DNA of 64,000 nucleotides. It comes from Rhodanobacter sp. Root480. Its GTDB lineage: Bacteria > Pseudomonadota > Gammaproteobacteria > Xanthomonadales > Rhodanobacteraceae. The position numbers were made by a program, and so were the translations under genes. Shown here in pieces: positions 8,222-17,076 of this stretch. The stretch's first letter is position 1. Every line of letters starts with the position of its first letter. The stretch is from the NCBI RefSeq assembly GCF_001426645.1, contig NZ_LMEX01000001.1, positions 124,449-188,448 of the forward strand, given 5' to 3'. The notes under the pieces were generated by a model. It searched no databases. It saw nothing but the letters and a program-made list of their open reading frames with translations, and was not told the DNA's origin.

Positions 8222-10411
8222 TCAGTCGGCGACGGGCGCCGGCTCTCGGGTTTCCGGCGCGTTTGCCGGGTTAATCAGCACGATCGGCGTGGGCAGCGGT
8301 CGCGCAGCGCGTTCGCGCTTCTTGCGTTGCTGCACCACCGGCGGGCATTTGTGGTCGTTGATGCGGGTGACCTGGCAGTCCAGGCAGTAGTGGCATTCGT
8401 TGAAGTTGATGCGGCCGTCGGGGCTGATCGCCTTGACCTCGCATTCGTTGGCGCAGACCTGGCAGGGGCTGCCGCACTCCGGTCGCCGGCGCAGCCACTC
8501 GAACAGCCGCCAGCGCCCGGATACCGCCAACCCGGCGCCCAGCGGGCACACGTAACGGCAATAGAACTTGTGGTTGAAGGCGGATACGCCGACCAGCAAC
8601 ACCGCGTAGAGCACGTAGCTCCACGAGCGCGCGAAGTGCAGGGTGATCGCGGTCTTGAACGGCTCGACCTCGGCGTAATGTTCGGCCGTGTTGAGCGACT
8701 GCAGCGACATGCCGAACAGCACCAGCAGGATCACGTACTTCAGCGCCCACAGCCGCTCGTGCACCACGCGGGGAAACTCGAACTGCGGCACACGCAGCCG
8801 CTTGGCGAGCTTGCCCACCAGCTCCTGCAGCGCGCCGAACGGGCACAGCCAGCCGCAGTACACGCCGCGCCCGAGCAGCAGCAAGGTAGCGGCCACGAAC
8901 ACCCACAGGATGAAGATCATCGGGTCCATCAGGAAGGTTTCCCAATGGAAGCCGTGCAGCAGCGACTGCACGAAGGTGAAGATGTTCACCACCGACAACT
9001 GCGCCAGCTCGTACCAGCCAATGAACACCAGCGTGTAGATCAGGAAGCCCGTGCGCACGCGTTCGAGCCACACCGGGTACTTCACGATCCAGTCCTGGAA
9101 CAGCAGGATCAACGTGAGCACGGTCAGCCCGGCCAGCAACACGGCGATGTCGATGCGCCGGCCGTACCAGATCTTCTGCCACAGCGCGGCGTTGGCCGGC
9201 AGCGCGCTGGACTGCGACTCGGCGCTGCTCTCCGGCCGGGTGGTGTAGACCGCCGGCATGCGGTAGTCGCGGGTGAAGGTGTGGTAGATGCTCTGCAGCG
9301 GGCCGACCTGGCGATTCACCATCAGCTGCAGCGTCCACGGCCGGGTCGCGTCGAAGCCGCTGCCGCCGTTGCGCACGATGAAGATCGCCTGCTCGGCGAA
9401 ACCGGGTTTGCCGCGCAGCGGGGTATCGTTCAACGGCACCAGGTCGGTGTCCTTGAACAGCACCAGCTTGCCGTCCTGCAGCACGTGCACGCGGTCGAAG
9501 ATGCCGCCGCGCACGTAGCCCACGCCCTTGAACGAATAGATGCCGTTGGCCATCACCGCGATCGCCGAATCGCCGGGCTTGAGCTGCTTCATCAGGTCGG
9601 CGTGGGCGTCCGCGCCGAGCAGGTTGCGGCCCACCGTGGGCGGGGTGACGTCGGCGAAGTACAGGTCGATGAAGACATCGTCCTCGTGGCCGGGCGCCGG
9701 CGCGGTGGCGTCGTCGACCATGCCGCTCTCCGGCTGGCCCTTGAACGCGTCGGTGATCGCCTGGCGCTTGAGCTGCAGGTGGCCGATCGCGCCGTTGCCG
9801 GTCAGCGTGTCCCAGTCGGCCGGCTGGTAGTAGTCGGTGCGCACGGCGGCGGCGTTGGCGTCGGTGTCGGTCGCGTCGGCGATCAGCTTGCGCGAGGCGG
9901 CCACCTTCAGCGCCGAGTTCATGATGGTCTCGTTGACCACCATCGAAGTCACCGTGGCGCTGCTGATCGCGTCGATGCGCACGCTGCCGCTGGCACCGCC
10001 GCCGACCACGATCTGGTCGTCCACGCGATGGCCGATGTAGCGCGCCACGAAGTCGTACAGCTTCTGCACCGGGATGCCGACCAGCAGGATCGGCTCGTGC
10101 TGCTCCAGCACGCGCGCGTCGCGGATGCTGCCGTCGGTGCCGATCGACACCAGCAGGTTGATCGGCGCGCCCGAGTACGCGGGCACCGGCGCCACCATCA
10201 CCGTCTCGAACACGTAGCCGATGATCTCGTCACCCTGGTAAACGGCGGCCGCCGGCGGTGTGCCTTCGATGTCGCCGTAGCGGGTGGCCTGCGGAAACAC
10301 CTCGTGCAACTGCGGATGCTTCGCATCGATGCCGGCCAGCGTCGCGGGTGCCAGCAACAGCAGGCACAGCGCCAGCAGCACGCGGGTGATGAGCGGACGC
10401 GGCACGCGCAT
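8222..10411 (-). CDS. nosR: NosR, membrane flavo-iron-sulfur electron donor/regulator for NosZ
   Basis: A 729-residue protein with a signal sequence, a periplasmic FMN-binding domain (residues about 80-190, containing DAISSATVTS around the flavin-attachment Thr), and a further periplasmic stretch. A six-helix membrane part follows, with CP motifs in YCGWLCPFGALQE and YCRYVCPLGAG. The cytoplasmic end has two ferredoxin-type clusters (CQVCANEC and CHYCLDCQ). NosR passes electrons to NosZ and is needed for nos expression in other denitrifiers. Its ATG at 10411 overlaps the apbE stop by one base (TGATG), implying coupled translation. Confidence 0.95.
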   Translation of the reverse strand: MRVPRPLITRVLLALCLLLLAPATLAGIDAKHPQLHEVFPQATRYGDIEGTPPAAAVYQGDEIIGYVFETVMVAPVPAYSGAPINLLVSIGTDGSIRDARVLEQHEPILLVGIPVQKLYDFVARYIGHRVDDQIVVGGGASGSVRIDAISSATVTSMVVNETIMNSALKVAASRKLIADATDTDANAAAVRTDYYQPADWDTLTGNGAIGHLQLKRQAITDAFKGQPESGMVDDATAPAPGHEDDVFIDLYFADVTPPTVGRNLLGADAHADLMKQLKPGDSAIAVMANGIYSFKGVGYVRGGIFDRVHVLQDGKLVLFKDTDLVPLNDTPLRGKPGFAEQAIFIVRNGGSGFDATRPWTLQLMVNRQVGPLQSIYHTFTRDYRMPAVYTTRPESSAESQSSALPANAALWQKIWYGRRIDIAVLLAGLTVLTLILLFQDWIVKYPVWLERVRTGFLIYTLVFIGWYELAQLSVVNIFTFVQSLLHGFHWETFLMDPMIFILWVFVAATLLLLGRGVYCGWLCPFGALQELVGKLAKRLRVPQFEFPRVVHERLWALKYVILLVLFGMSLQSLNTAEHYAEVEPFKTAITLHFARSWSYVLYAVLLVGVSAFNHKFYCRYVCPLGAGLAVSGRWRLFEWLRRRPECGSPCQVCANECEVKAISPDGRINFNECHYCLDCQVTRINDHKCPPVVQQRKKRERAARPLPTPIVLINPANAPETREPAPVAD

Positions 10412-11478
10412 CACACGCGCTCTGCCGTGCCGGCGATCAGCGGCAGTTCGCGCGAGCGCCAGCGCTGCTCGCCGGTGCGCGAGAACGCCAGCCACTGCTG
10501 ATCCTGCGCGTCCATCAGCGCGGACAAGCGCGGCAGCTCCAGCGAGAACGCCGCCGTGCTCATGCCGTCGGCCAGTACCGAACGCGGCGCCATCACGGTC
10601 ACGCTGGAATAGCTTTGCGGCGACCAGCCGGTGCGCGGGTTGACGATATGGAACAGGCGCCGGTCGGCGGAGAAGAACACGCGGTAGTTGCCCGAGGTCG
10701 ACAGCGCCGCGTTGCGCAATTGCAGCACCGCCGCCACGCGGCCGACGTCGCGTGGATCGACGATGCCGACGTTCCAGTGCCGCGCGGGATCGTTGCCACT
10801 GATCGCGTGGATGTCGCCACCGGCGTCGATCAGGGCGTACTCGATGCCGGCGCCGCGCAGCGCGGCGATGCCCTGGTCGACCACGTGGCCCTTGGCGATG
10901 CCGTCCAGTGTGACGGCCATGCCCGGGCGCAGCAGCCGCGCGCCGCGCGCATCGAGTACGAGGCCGCGGTAACCGACCAGCGCATCGCGGTCTTCGGCCA
11001 CGCGCTGCTCGTGCGCGTCGGTGTGGCTCGCACCGCGCAGCGTCTCGAAGTAGCGCAGCACCGGCAGCACGGTCGGGTCGAACGCGCCATCGGTCAGTCG
11101 CGACAGCGCCAGTGCCTGGCGCAGCACCGCATCCAGTTGCGCGGGCACCTGCGCCAGCTGGCCGTCGCGGTTCAGCTGCGCCAGCGGACCGGCCGGGTCG
11201 AAGCGGGTCAGCTGCGCGGCGGTTGCGGCCATGCGCGCGAACGCCGCTTCGATCGCCGCGCCGGCCGCCTGCACGTCGTCGGCCAGGCAGGTCACCGCCA
11301 CGGACGTCTGCATCAGCGTGCGTTCGCGGCGCACCTGCCACAGGTTCTGCTTGCGCTTGAGCACCGCCCAGCCGCCGCCAGCCAGCAGGCCGCCGGCGAT
11401 GGCGAGCTGGCCGGCCTGCTTCAGCCAGCGCCGGCGGTCGGGCGAGCGCAGGTCGTCGGGGGCGGAGGGGCGGTACAT
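10411..11478 (-). CDS. apbE: FAD:protein FMN transferase (ApbE/NosX)
   Basis: A 355-residue ApbE-family enzyme that attaches FMN covalently to a threonine of partner flavoproteins; beside nosR the expected target is NosR (the NosX role). It opens with a twin-arginine-like DRRRWLKQAGQ and a hydrophobic stretch. Recognisable family segments are MQTSVAVTC, RFDPAGPLAQLN, DGIAKGHVVDQ, IDAGGDIH and the C-terminal ADGMSTA metal-binding region. I start at ATG 11478, since 31 further in-frame codons upstream lack signal-peptide character. It lies 46 bp after the reductase gene and overlaps nosR by one base. Confidence 0.93.
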   Translation of the reverse strand: MYRPSAPDDLRSPDRRRWLKQAGQLAIAGGLLAGGGWAVLKRKQNLWQVRRERTLMQTSVAVTCLADDVQAAGAAIEAAFARMAATAAQLTRFDPAGPLAQLNRDGQLAQVPAQLDAVLRQALALSRLTDGAFDPTVLPVLRYFETLRGASHTDAHEQRVAEDRDALVGYRGLVLDARGARLLRPGMAVTLDGIAKGHVVDQGIAALRGAGIEYALIDAGGDIHAISGNDPARHWNVGIVDPRDVGRVAAVLQLRNAALSTSGNYRVFFSADRRLFHIVNPRTGWSPQSYSSVTVMAPRSVLADGMSTAAFSLELPRLSALMDAQDQQWLAFSRTGEQRWRSRELPLIAGTAERV

Positions 11479-11524
11479 GGGATGTCTCCCGGGGTGAGTG
11501 GTTGAGCGCGTGCGATGGGCGAGG

Positions 11525-12601
11525 TCAGGCCGTGGCAGCCACGCGTGGCTGCGGCTCGGCGACGACGGCATCGCGCTCGGCGTCGCGCACGCCCAGGCGC
11601 CGCTGCAGGGCGGGGCTGGTGGTCGTGTATTGCAGGTTCACCTTGTCGCCGGGATGCAGGTACGCGTGCACGGCGAACGCGCACAGCGCACTTTCGTGGA
11701 AGCCCGACAGGATCAGCTTCTTCTTGCCCGGGTAGGTGTTGATGTCGCCCACCGCGAAGATGCCGGCCACGGAGGTCTGGAAGGTCGCTGGGTCCACCAC
11801 CAGTTGCTGGCGTTCCAGTGCCAGCCCCCACTCGGCGATCGGCCCCAGTGCCGGGTGCATGCCCCAGAACACCAGCAGGTGCGAAGCCTCGATGCGCTGG
11901 ACCATGCCGCTGCGCGTGCGCACGCGTACCTGCGCCAGCGCGTCGCCGATCGTCTCCATGCCGATGATGTCCCCCTCGCAGAACTGCATGCAGCCTTCGT
12001 CGCACAGTGCCTGCATGCGCGCCACGCTGGCCGGCGCCGCGCGGAACGTCGAAGAGCGGTGCACCAGCACCACGCTGCGTGCGCGCTCGACCAGGGTCAG
12101 TGCCCAGTCCAGCGCGGCGTCGCCGCCGCCGGCGATCACGATGTCCTGGTCGTCGAACAGCGCAGGCCGGGTCACCTTGTAGTGCAACGTGTGGCCCACC
12201 AGCGGCGCGGCTTCCGGCAGGTTCAGTGTGCGCGGAGCGAACGCGCCCAGGCCACCGGCGATGATCACCGCGCCCGCGTCGAACACGAGCCCGCCGCTGG
12301 TCTGCAGCCGGAAGCGACCGTCCTGCATGCGCTCCAACGCGGTGACGGTGTGGCCCAGGTGGAACTGCGGCGCGAACGGCCGGATCTGCTGCTGCAACCG
12401 CTCGACCAACTCGCGCCCGCTGCATGCCGGCACGGCCGGGATGTCGTAGATCGGCTTGTCCGGATACAGCTCGATGCACTGGCCGCCGGCATGCGGCATG
12501 GAATCGACCACATGCGTATTCAGCCCGAGCAAACCCAGTTCGAAAACCTGGAACAGGCCGACCGGGCCCGCGCCGATGATGATGGTGTCGCAGCTGATCA
12601 T
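11525..12601 (-). CDS. ferredoxin/flavodoxin-NADP reductase (thioredoxin reductase-like type)
   Basis: A 358-residue two-dinucleotide-domain flavoprotein. The FAD-binding GAGPVGLFQ is near residue 11, and the typical HAGGQCIELYPDKPIYDIPA follows. NAD(P)-binding IAGGGDAALDWAL is near residue 155, and VGDINTYPGKKKLILSGFHE closes the FAD site. The family transfers electrons between NADPH and ferredoxin or flavodoxin; the redox CxxC of thioredoxin reductases is absent. It is the first gene of the nos-direction array. That position suggests, but does not prove, that it feeds electrons to NosR. Start chosen at ATG 12601; an ATG at 12631 is in frame. Confidence 0.85.
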   Translation of the reverse strand: MISCDTIIIGAGPVGLFQVFELGLLGLNTHVVDSMPHAGGQCIELYPDKPIYDIPAVPACSGRELVERLQQQIRPFAPQFHLGHTVTALERMQDGRFRLQTSGGLVFDAGAVIIAGGLGAFAPRTLNLPEAAPLVGHTLHYKVTRPALFDDQDIVIAGGGDAALDWALTLVERARSVVLVHRSSTFRAAPASVARMQALCDEGCMQFCEGDIIGMETIGDALAQVRVRTRSGMVQRIEASHLLVFWGMHPALGPIAEWGLALERQQLVVDPATFQTSVAGIFAVGDINTYPGKKKLILSGFHESALCAFAVHAYLHPGDKVNLQYTTTSPALQRRLGVRDAERDAVVAEPQPRVAATA

Positions 12602-12654
12602 GGAACGCATCCTGTGGACGGTGCGGATCATGCGCGCGCGCCAGAGGACAGCTT

Positions 12655-12668
12655 TTGACTTCAGTCAG
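12655..12668. promoter_or_regulatory. FNR/DNR-like palindrome upstream of the nos array
   Basis: TTGAC-TTCA-GTCAG is an imperfect palindrome matching four of five bases in each half of the FNR/ANR/DNR consensus TTGAT-N4-ATCAA. It is centred about 60 bp before the reductase start at 12601. A site at -41.5 would put the transcription start about 20 bp before that codon, which is plausible. Oxygen- or NO-responsive CRP/FNR-family control is known for nos genes in other denitrifiers; its use here is inferred. Confidence 0.5.
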
Positions 12669-12752
12669 ATTCGCCCGGGTGATCCGTGCGGTCGAATGAC
12701 GCAGGAATGGGCCGCCGTGCCGCGGAACTCCGTCGGTGCGGCGTTCAGCGCA

Positions 12753-15158
12753 TCAGCGGGCGAACGGCTGCAGGGTCAGCGTGTGTTGCGTGGTGCCAGG
12801 CAGCAGCGGCGTCGGCCTGCCGTTGGCCCAGTCCGCATGGCCGGTGCCGTAGAACGGCGACAGCGGGTGGTCGCTCTGGCCGCCGGGCATTTGCAGGATG
12901 CCGTGGTCTTCGTGGCCGGGTGCCACGTCCAGCCGTTCGGAGGCGCCGGACGACGGTGCGGCCACGCGCGGCATGTTGCTGTCGCCGGCTTGCGGTTGCG
13001 ACGGCATGTCGAGGTAACGGCCCAGCCATGCCGGCAGCGCGGCCGACAGCGGGTGGTTGATCCTGCTGCGGTTGTGTTCGCCCCAGGTGCGGGCGGCGAG
13101 GCCACCGGGCTGCTCGCCCAGTTCGGTCGCCACGCGTTTGGCGCTGGCCACCAGCAAGGCGTGCCAGTCGGGGTAGGCAGGATCCAGCAGATACGGCGGT
13201 TGCACATGCACCAGCGCCCACACCGCTGCTTCCGCACTGTTTTCGCCGGGCCACGTGAAGTCGCCGTGTTGCTGCGCCACGCGACGGACGAACGGTGCCA
13301 GCACGGCCGCGGTCACCTCGTTGCGGAACGCGTGCACCAGCCGGTAGTCCACGCTGCCGACGGAGGCATGGCCATGCCAGTGCGCGGTGAGTTTGCGCAG
13401 CTGCTGCAGGTCGGGATCGTTGCTGTCGGCGAGCGCGTTCTGCAGCAGCCCCTGCCAGCGGCTGAGGAAGATCGCGCGGTCATCGAGCTGGATGTCGAGC
13501 AGGCTGCCGGGCGTGAAACCGGTGCGCGCGTGCAGGTCGTCGCGGATCTGCTGCGCGCGGGCGCCGAGGTCGTGGCCGCCGTTGCCAAGCAGGGTCAGCG
13601 CATCGCCGTCGATGGTGCGGTTGTTGGCGGTCCACAGCCGGCCGCCGGCCGGGTCCTCGATACGCGGGTACTGCGCGGGTTTGGCCCAGCCCTGCCGGCC
13701 GCTGCCCGGCTGCGCGCCGTCGACCGGCATGCTGGGGTCGCCGTTGCCGCGCAGGGGCACGCCGATGCCGGCGATCGTCCAGCCGATATGCCCGGCGCTG
13801 TCGGCCACCAGCATGTTCTGCACCGGCATGCCGAACTGCGGTGCCAGCGCCAGCGCCGCGTGCGTGCTCGGTGCGCGCTCCATCTGCATCAGCGCCAGGT
13901 TGTAGTTGCGCGGCGCGGCGCCGCTCCATTGCAACGCCAGCGGCGTGCCGTCGACATCGCGGCCCATGATCGGGCCCCAGCGTGTGTCCTCGACGGTGAG
14001 CAGCGTGTCGGGTTGGCCTTTCACCTGGATGTGTTCGACGTGGCGCTCGATCGTGGCCCAGCCGCCGGGCACCTTGTAGCGGGTGGCGTCGTGCGGATCG
14101 CGCTGCACGCGCACCCAGTCCAGCCAGTCGCCATAGCTGTTGGTGAAACCCCAGGCGACCTGGCCGTTCGAGCCGACCACGATGGCCGGCGTGCCGGGCA
14201 GGCTCACGCCGTTGACGTCGCGCTGGCCGCCCGGCGCGGTGGGGTCGGGATAACGCAGGCGGGTGCGAAACCAGATGTTGGGCACGCGCAGGCCCAGGTG
14301 CATGTCGTTGGCGAGCAGCGCCGCACCGTTGCTGGTGAGCGCACCGGCGACGGCAAAACTGTTGCTGCCGGGGCGCGGCGCATCGAGTGCGGGCGCCAAT
14401 GCGGCCGTCAGGTCAGTCGGCTTGGCGGGCGCCAGCTGGCGCAGGTCGAATACGCCCGCACCGGGAACCACCGGCGAACGCGACAGCCGCCCGCGCAGCG
14501 GCGCCTCCCAATCCGGATCGGGCGACAGCAGAAAATCCACCAGGGCGTCGGGCAGCACCGCACGCATCTGCGCGATGTGCAGCTCGCGCGCGTTGAGGCC
14601 GTCGCCGTTGAGGTCGAGATACATGGCGGCAACCAGCAACAGGCTGTCCGGCGACTGCCATGGTTGCGGCTTCGTGCCCAGCAGCAGGTATTCCCATGGC
14701 TTCACGCGCAGATCGGCCAGGCCCGCGTTGACGCCGTCGCGGTAGTGGTCGAGTTGCTGCTTCTGCTCTTGCGGCAATTGCGCGTAAGCCGCATCGGCCA
14801 CCGCGCGCAGGCGATGGCGCCGGTGGTTGAGATCAGTCGGCAATGCGGCCGGCCCGACCAGCGCCGACAATTCGCCGGCGGGCATGCGGCGCATCAGGTC
14901 CATCTCGAAGAAGCGCTCCTGCGCATGCACGTAGCCCAGTGCGTAGTCGAGATCGGCGCGGCTCTTGCCGGTGAGCGTCACCGTGCCCAGCGCGTCGCGC
15001 TGCACGCTTACCGCTGACTGCAAACCGCCCAGATGCAACGTGCCGTCGAGCCGCGCGCGGCTGCCGGCAAGCGCCCACCACAGCGCGATGCCGGCGATCA
15101 GCAACAGCGCCGGAACCGCCAGCGCGAGCCCGCGCCAGACATTGGGTCGCCGCGCCAT
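12753..15158 (-). CDS. penicillin acylase-family N-terminal nucleophile hydrolase
   Basis: An 801-residue protein with an N-terminal hydrophobic helix (LALAVPALLLIAGIALWWAL), then an alpha-chain region with ALGYVHAQERFFEMDLMRRMPAGEL. The autoprocessing point is at PRPGSNSFAVAG, where the Ser after Gly becomes the catalytic nucleophile. The beta chain follows with NDMHLGLRVPNIWF. Relatives cleave penicillins, acyl-homoserine lactones or other N-acyl amides; the substrate cannot be told here. Its start overlaps the stop of the upstream gene by one base (TGATG). It ends 150 bp before the nos-array start, on the same strand. Confidence 0.88.
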   Translation of the reverse strand: MARRPNVWRGLALAVPALLLIAGIALWWALAGSRARLDGTLHLGGLQSAVSVQRDALGTVTLTGKSRADLDYALGYVHAQERFFEMDLMRRMPAGELSALVGPAALPTDLNHRRHRLRAVADAAYAQLPQEQKQQLDHYRDGVNAGLADLRVKPWEYLLLGTKPQPWQSPDSLLLVAAMYLDLNGDGLNARELHIAQMRAVLPDALVDFLLSPDPDWEAPLRGRLSRSPVVPGAGVFDLRQLAPAKPTDLTAALAPALDAPRPGSNSFAVAGALTSNGAALLANDMHLGLRVPNIWFRTRLRYPDPTAPGGQRDVNGVSLPGTPAIVVGSNGQVAWGFTNSYGDWLDWVRVQRDPHDATRYKVPGGWATIERHVEHIQVKGQPDTLLTVEDTRWGPIMGRDVDGTPLALQWSGAAPRNYNLALMQMERAPSTHAALALAPQFGMPVQNMLVADSAGHIGWTIAGIGVPLRGNGDPSMPVDGAQPGSGRQGWAKPAQYPRIEDPAGGRLWTANNRTIDGDALTLLGNGGHDLGARAQQIRDDLHARTGFTPGSLLDIQLDDRAIFLSRWQGLLQNALADSNDPDLQQLRKLTAHWHGHASVGSVDYRLVHAFRNEVTAAVLAPFVRRVAQQHGDFTWPGENSAEAAVWALVHVQPPYLLDPAYPDWHALLVASAKRVATELGEQPGGLAARTWGEHNRSRINHPLSAALPAWLGRYLDMPSQPQAGDSNMPRVAAPSSGASERLDVAPGHEDHGILQMPGGQSDHPLSPFYGTGHADWANGRPTPLLPGTTQHTLTLQPFAR

Positions 15159-15946
15159 CACGGCGTGGCGAACACGGCAAAGATGCCTGCGTATGGCTTG
15201 ACCATGAAGGCCGGTGCGCCGGCGTAACCCTCGTCGTCGACATACATCTGCGAGATGCTGCCGTCGAGGTAGAGCGCGTCGCGGCAGCCGAGCTTGTCGC
15301 GAAACAGACGTCCAAACGTGTGGAAGTTGACCGGCGCCTCGCTGACCGCGAACACCACCTCGTACGGGCCGCGGGCGCAGACGCCGCTGCGCCACTTCAG
15401 GCTGGCCGAGTCACCCACGAATTGCGGGTTGAGCTTGCCGTCGATCAACAGCATCGGGCCGGACTGGCTGGCCCACTGCACGGGTTTGCCATCCGCCTTG
15501 AAATCGGTGCTGGTGCGCACGGCGGCGTGGCCATCCGTATACACGGCGAACACGCCGTTGGGCAGCAGCGAGAAATTGCCCGACGCCGGATTGCCGTGGG
15601 CCAGGTTCAGCGGCACCAGCGCCTTGCCGTTTTCCACGTACAGGCCCAGTGGCGCGAACTGCTTGTCGTAGATGCCCGCGTTGGCGGCAAACAACAGGCG
15701 CTGGCCGCGTGTCTCGCCCCAACGGCGCAGCGTCTCGATGCTGCCGAACGGCTGGCCGCTGGCCGGTTCGCGCCAGTGCAGGGTCAGCGCATGGCGGTGC
15801 AGGTCCAGCCGCACCACGCGATAGTTCTGGCCCTCGAACGCCAGCTCGTCACTGGCCACCGCGCGCGCCCGCGCGGTGCAGCCGGCCAGCAGGGTCAGGA
15901 GCAGAAGCACGATGAACACGACGGGCGCGCGGTGCGGGCCGGACAT
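15158..15946 (-). CDS. phosphodiester glycosidase-family lipoprotein
   Basis: A 262-residue protein with a lipoprotein signal ending in LTLLAGC. The body contains NAGIYDKQFAPLGLYVENGK, SGPMLLIDGKLNP and YLDGSISQMYV, the pattern of the NAGPA/DUF2233 phosphodiester glycosidase domain. Members cleave sugar phosphodiesters, and many bacterial ones act on envelope glycans. I start at ATG 15946 for the best lipoprotein signal; an in-frame ATG at 15979 adds 11 residues. It is coupled to the acylase gene downstream, so the two probably act in the same compartment. Confidence 0.8.
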   Translation of the reverse strand: MSGPHRAPVVFIVLLLLTLLAGCTARARAVASDELAFEGQNYRVVRLDLHRHALTLHWREPASGQPFGSIETLRRWGETRGQRLLFAANAGIYDKQFAPLGLYVENGKALVPLNLAHGNPASGNFSLLPNGVFAVYTDGHAAVRTSTDFKADGKPVQWASQSGPMLLIDGKLNPQFVGDSASLKWRSGVCARGPYEVVFAVSEAPVNFHTFGRLFRDKLGCRDALYLDGSISQMYVDDEGYAGAPAFMVKPYAGIFAVFATP

Positions 15947-16101
15947 GCGTGAATGGGGTAGCAAACGGAAAGACGACATCCCCCGATGGTCGCCGCCCCG
16001 GCTGCCTCCATGCAAGCCCGTCCTTGCGCCGTCCGAAGCCGCGGCGGGCAGGCGAACCGTGCAGCGGCTAAACTTGTGGGCTTTCCGCCAGCGATTCACG
16101 C

Positions 16102-16602
16102 ATGTCCGCCTTGCCTCCGTACGCTCCCATTGTCGCCACGCTCGGTTACGTGTTGTCGCCGGATCAGCGCGAGGTGTTGATGATCCATCGCAACACGCGC
16201 CCGGACGACCACCACCTGGGCAAGTACAACGGCCTGGGCGGCAAGATGGAGCCAGGCGAGGACATCGCGACCTGCATGCGGCGCGAGATCATGGAGGAGG
16301 CGGGCATCAGCTGCGAATCGATGCAGTTGCGCGGCACGCTGAACTGGCCCGGCTTCGGCAAGCACGGCGAGGACTGGCTGGGTTTCATCTTCGTGATCGA
16401 CCGCTACAGCGGCACGCCGCTCACCGCCAATCACGAAGGCACGCTGCGCTGGGTGGCCCGCGACAAGCTGATGGAACTGCCGATGTGGGAAGGCGACCGC
16501 CACTTCCTGCCGCTGGTGTTCGACGGCGACCCGCGACCGTTCCACGGCGTGATGCCATACAAGGACGGGCGCATGCAGTCGTGGTCGTACAGCCGGTTGT
16601 GA
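16102..16602 (+). CDS. Nudix hydrolase (MutT/8-oxo-dGTP phosphatase-like)
   Basis: A 166-residue protein with a full Nudix box from about residue 45: GLGGKMEPGED, then MRREIMEEAGI, fitting G-x5-E-x7-REUxEExGU. The flanking features (KYNGLGGK and a C-terminal WEGDRHFLPL segment) match the MutT/NUDT1-like group that removes oxidised nucleotides. It is divergent from the glycosidase lipoprotein, and its stop codon overlaps the GTG start of a second Nudix gene. Confidence 0.88.
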   Translation: MSALPPYAPIVATLGYVLSPDQREVLMIHRNTRPDDHHLGKYNGLGGKMEPGEDIATCMRREIMEEAGISCESMQLRGTLNWPGFGKHGEDWLGFIFVIDRYSGTPLTANHEGTLRWVARDKLMELPMWEGDRHFLPLVFDGDPRPFHGVMPYKDGRMQSWSYSRL

Positions 16603-16991
16603 GCGACAGGCGCATCCACATCGTCGCGGCGGTGATCGGCGATCACGCCGGCCGCAGCCTGCTGGTGCGCAAGCACGGTGCACAGGTGTTCCAGCAGCCG
16701 GGCGGCAAGCGCGAACCCGGTGATGCCGACGACCTCGCCACGCTGGCGCGCGAGCTGCGCGAAGAGCTGGGCTGCGAACTCGTCGCCGGCTCGGCTTCGC
16801 TGCTGTGCCGTTGCAGCGCGCCAGCGGCGAACGAGCCGGGCTACGTGGTCGAGGCGGTGGTCTACGTGGTGCAAGTCACCGGCACGATCACCGCGCAGGC
16901 CGAGATTGCCGAACTGCACTGGATCGACCCCGCCGCACCGGACGTGCCGGTGGCGCAACTGAGCCGGGAAAACATCCTGCCGTTGCTGTGA
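16599..16991 (+). CDS. second Nudix hydrolase, translationally coupled
   Basis: A 130-residue Nudix-domain protein starting at GTG 16599, inside the last codons of the preceding Nudix gene (GTGA overlap). Its box reads GGKREPGDADD then ARELREELG, one residue longer than the canonical spacing between the acidic turn and REL. It is a compact single domain with LHWIDP near the end. The substrate is unknown. The reading frame stays open upstream through the first Nudix gene, but the GTG start is supported by the overlap and by the domain beginning immediately after it. Confidence 0.8.
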   Translation: MSDRRIHIVAAVIGDHAGRSLLVRKHGAQVFQQPGGKREPGDADDLATLARELREELGCELVAGSASLLCRCSAPAANEPGYVVEAVVYVVQVTGTITAQAEIAELHWIDPAAPDVPVAQLSRENILPLL

Positions 16992-17076
16992 TCGTCGTCG
17001 CGCCGGGGTGGAAAACCACGATGGCCGCGTCGGATTTTTTGCGGATCGCGATGCGCACCGGCGTGCTGCGGCGCTG

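Noticed and set aside
7985..10501. Long plus-strand open frame opposite nosR (about 838 codons)
   Set aside because: Shadow of nosR; composition rich in Gln, His, Arg and Val, with no recognisable fold.
17023..17060. Possible terminator near a run of six thymines
   Set aside because: No stable stem precedes the thymines.
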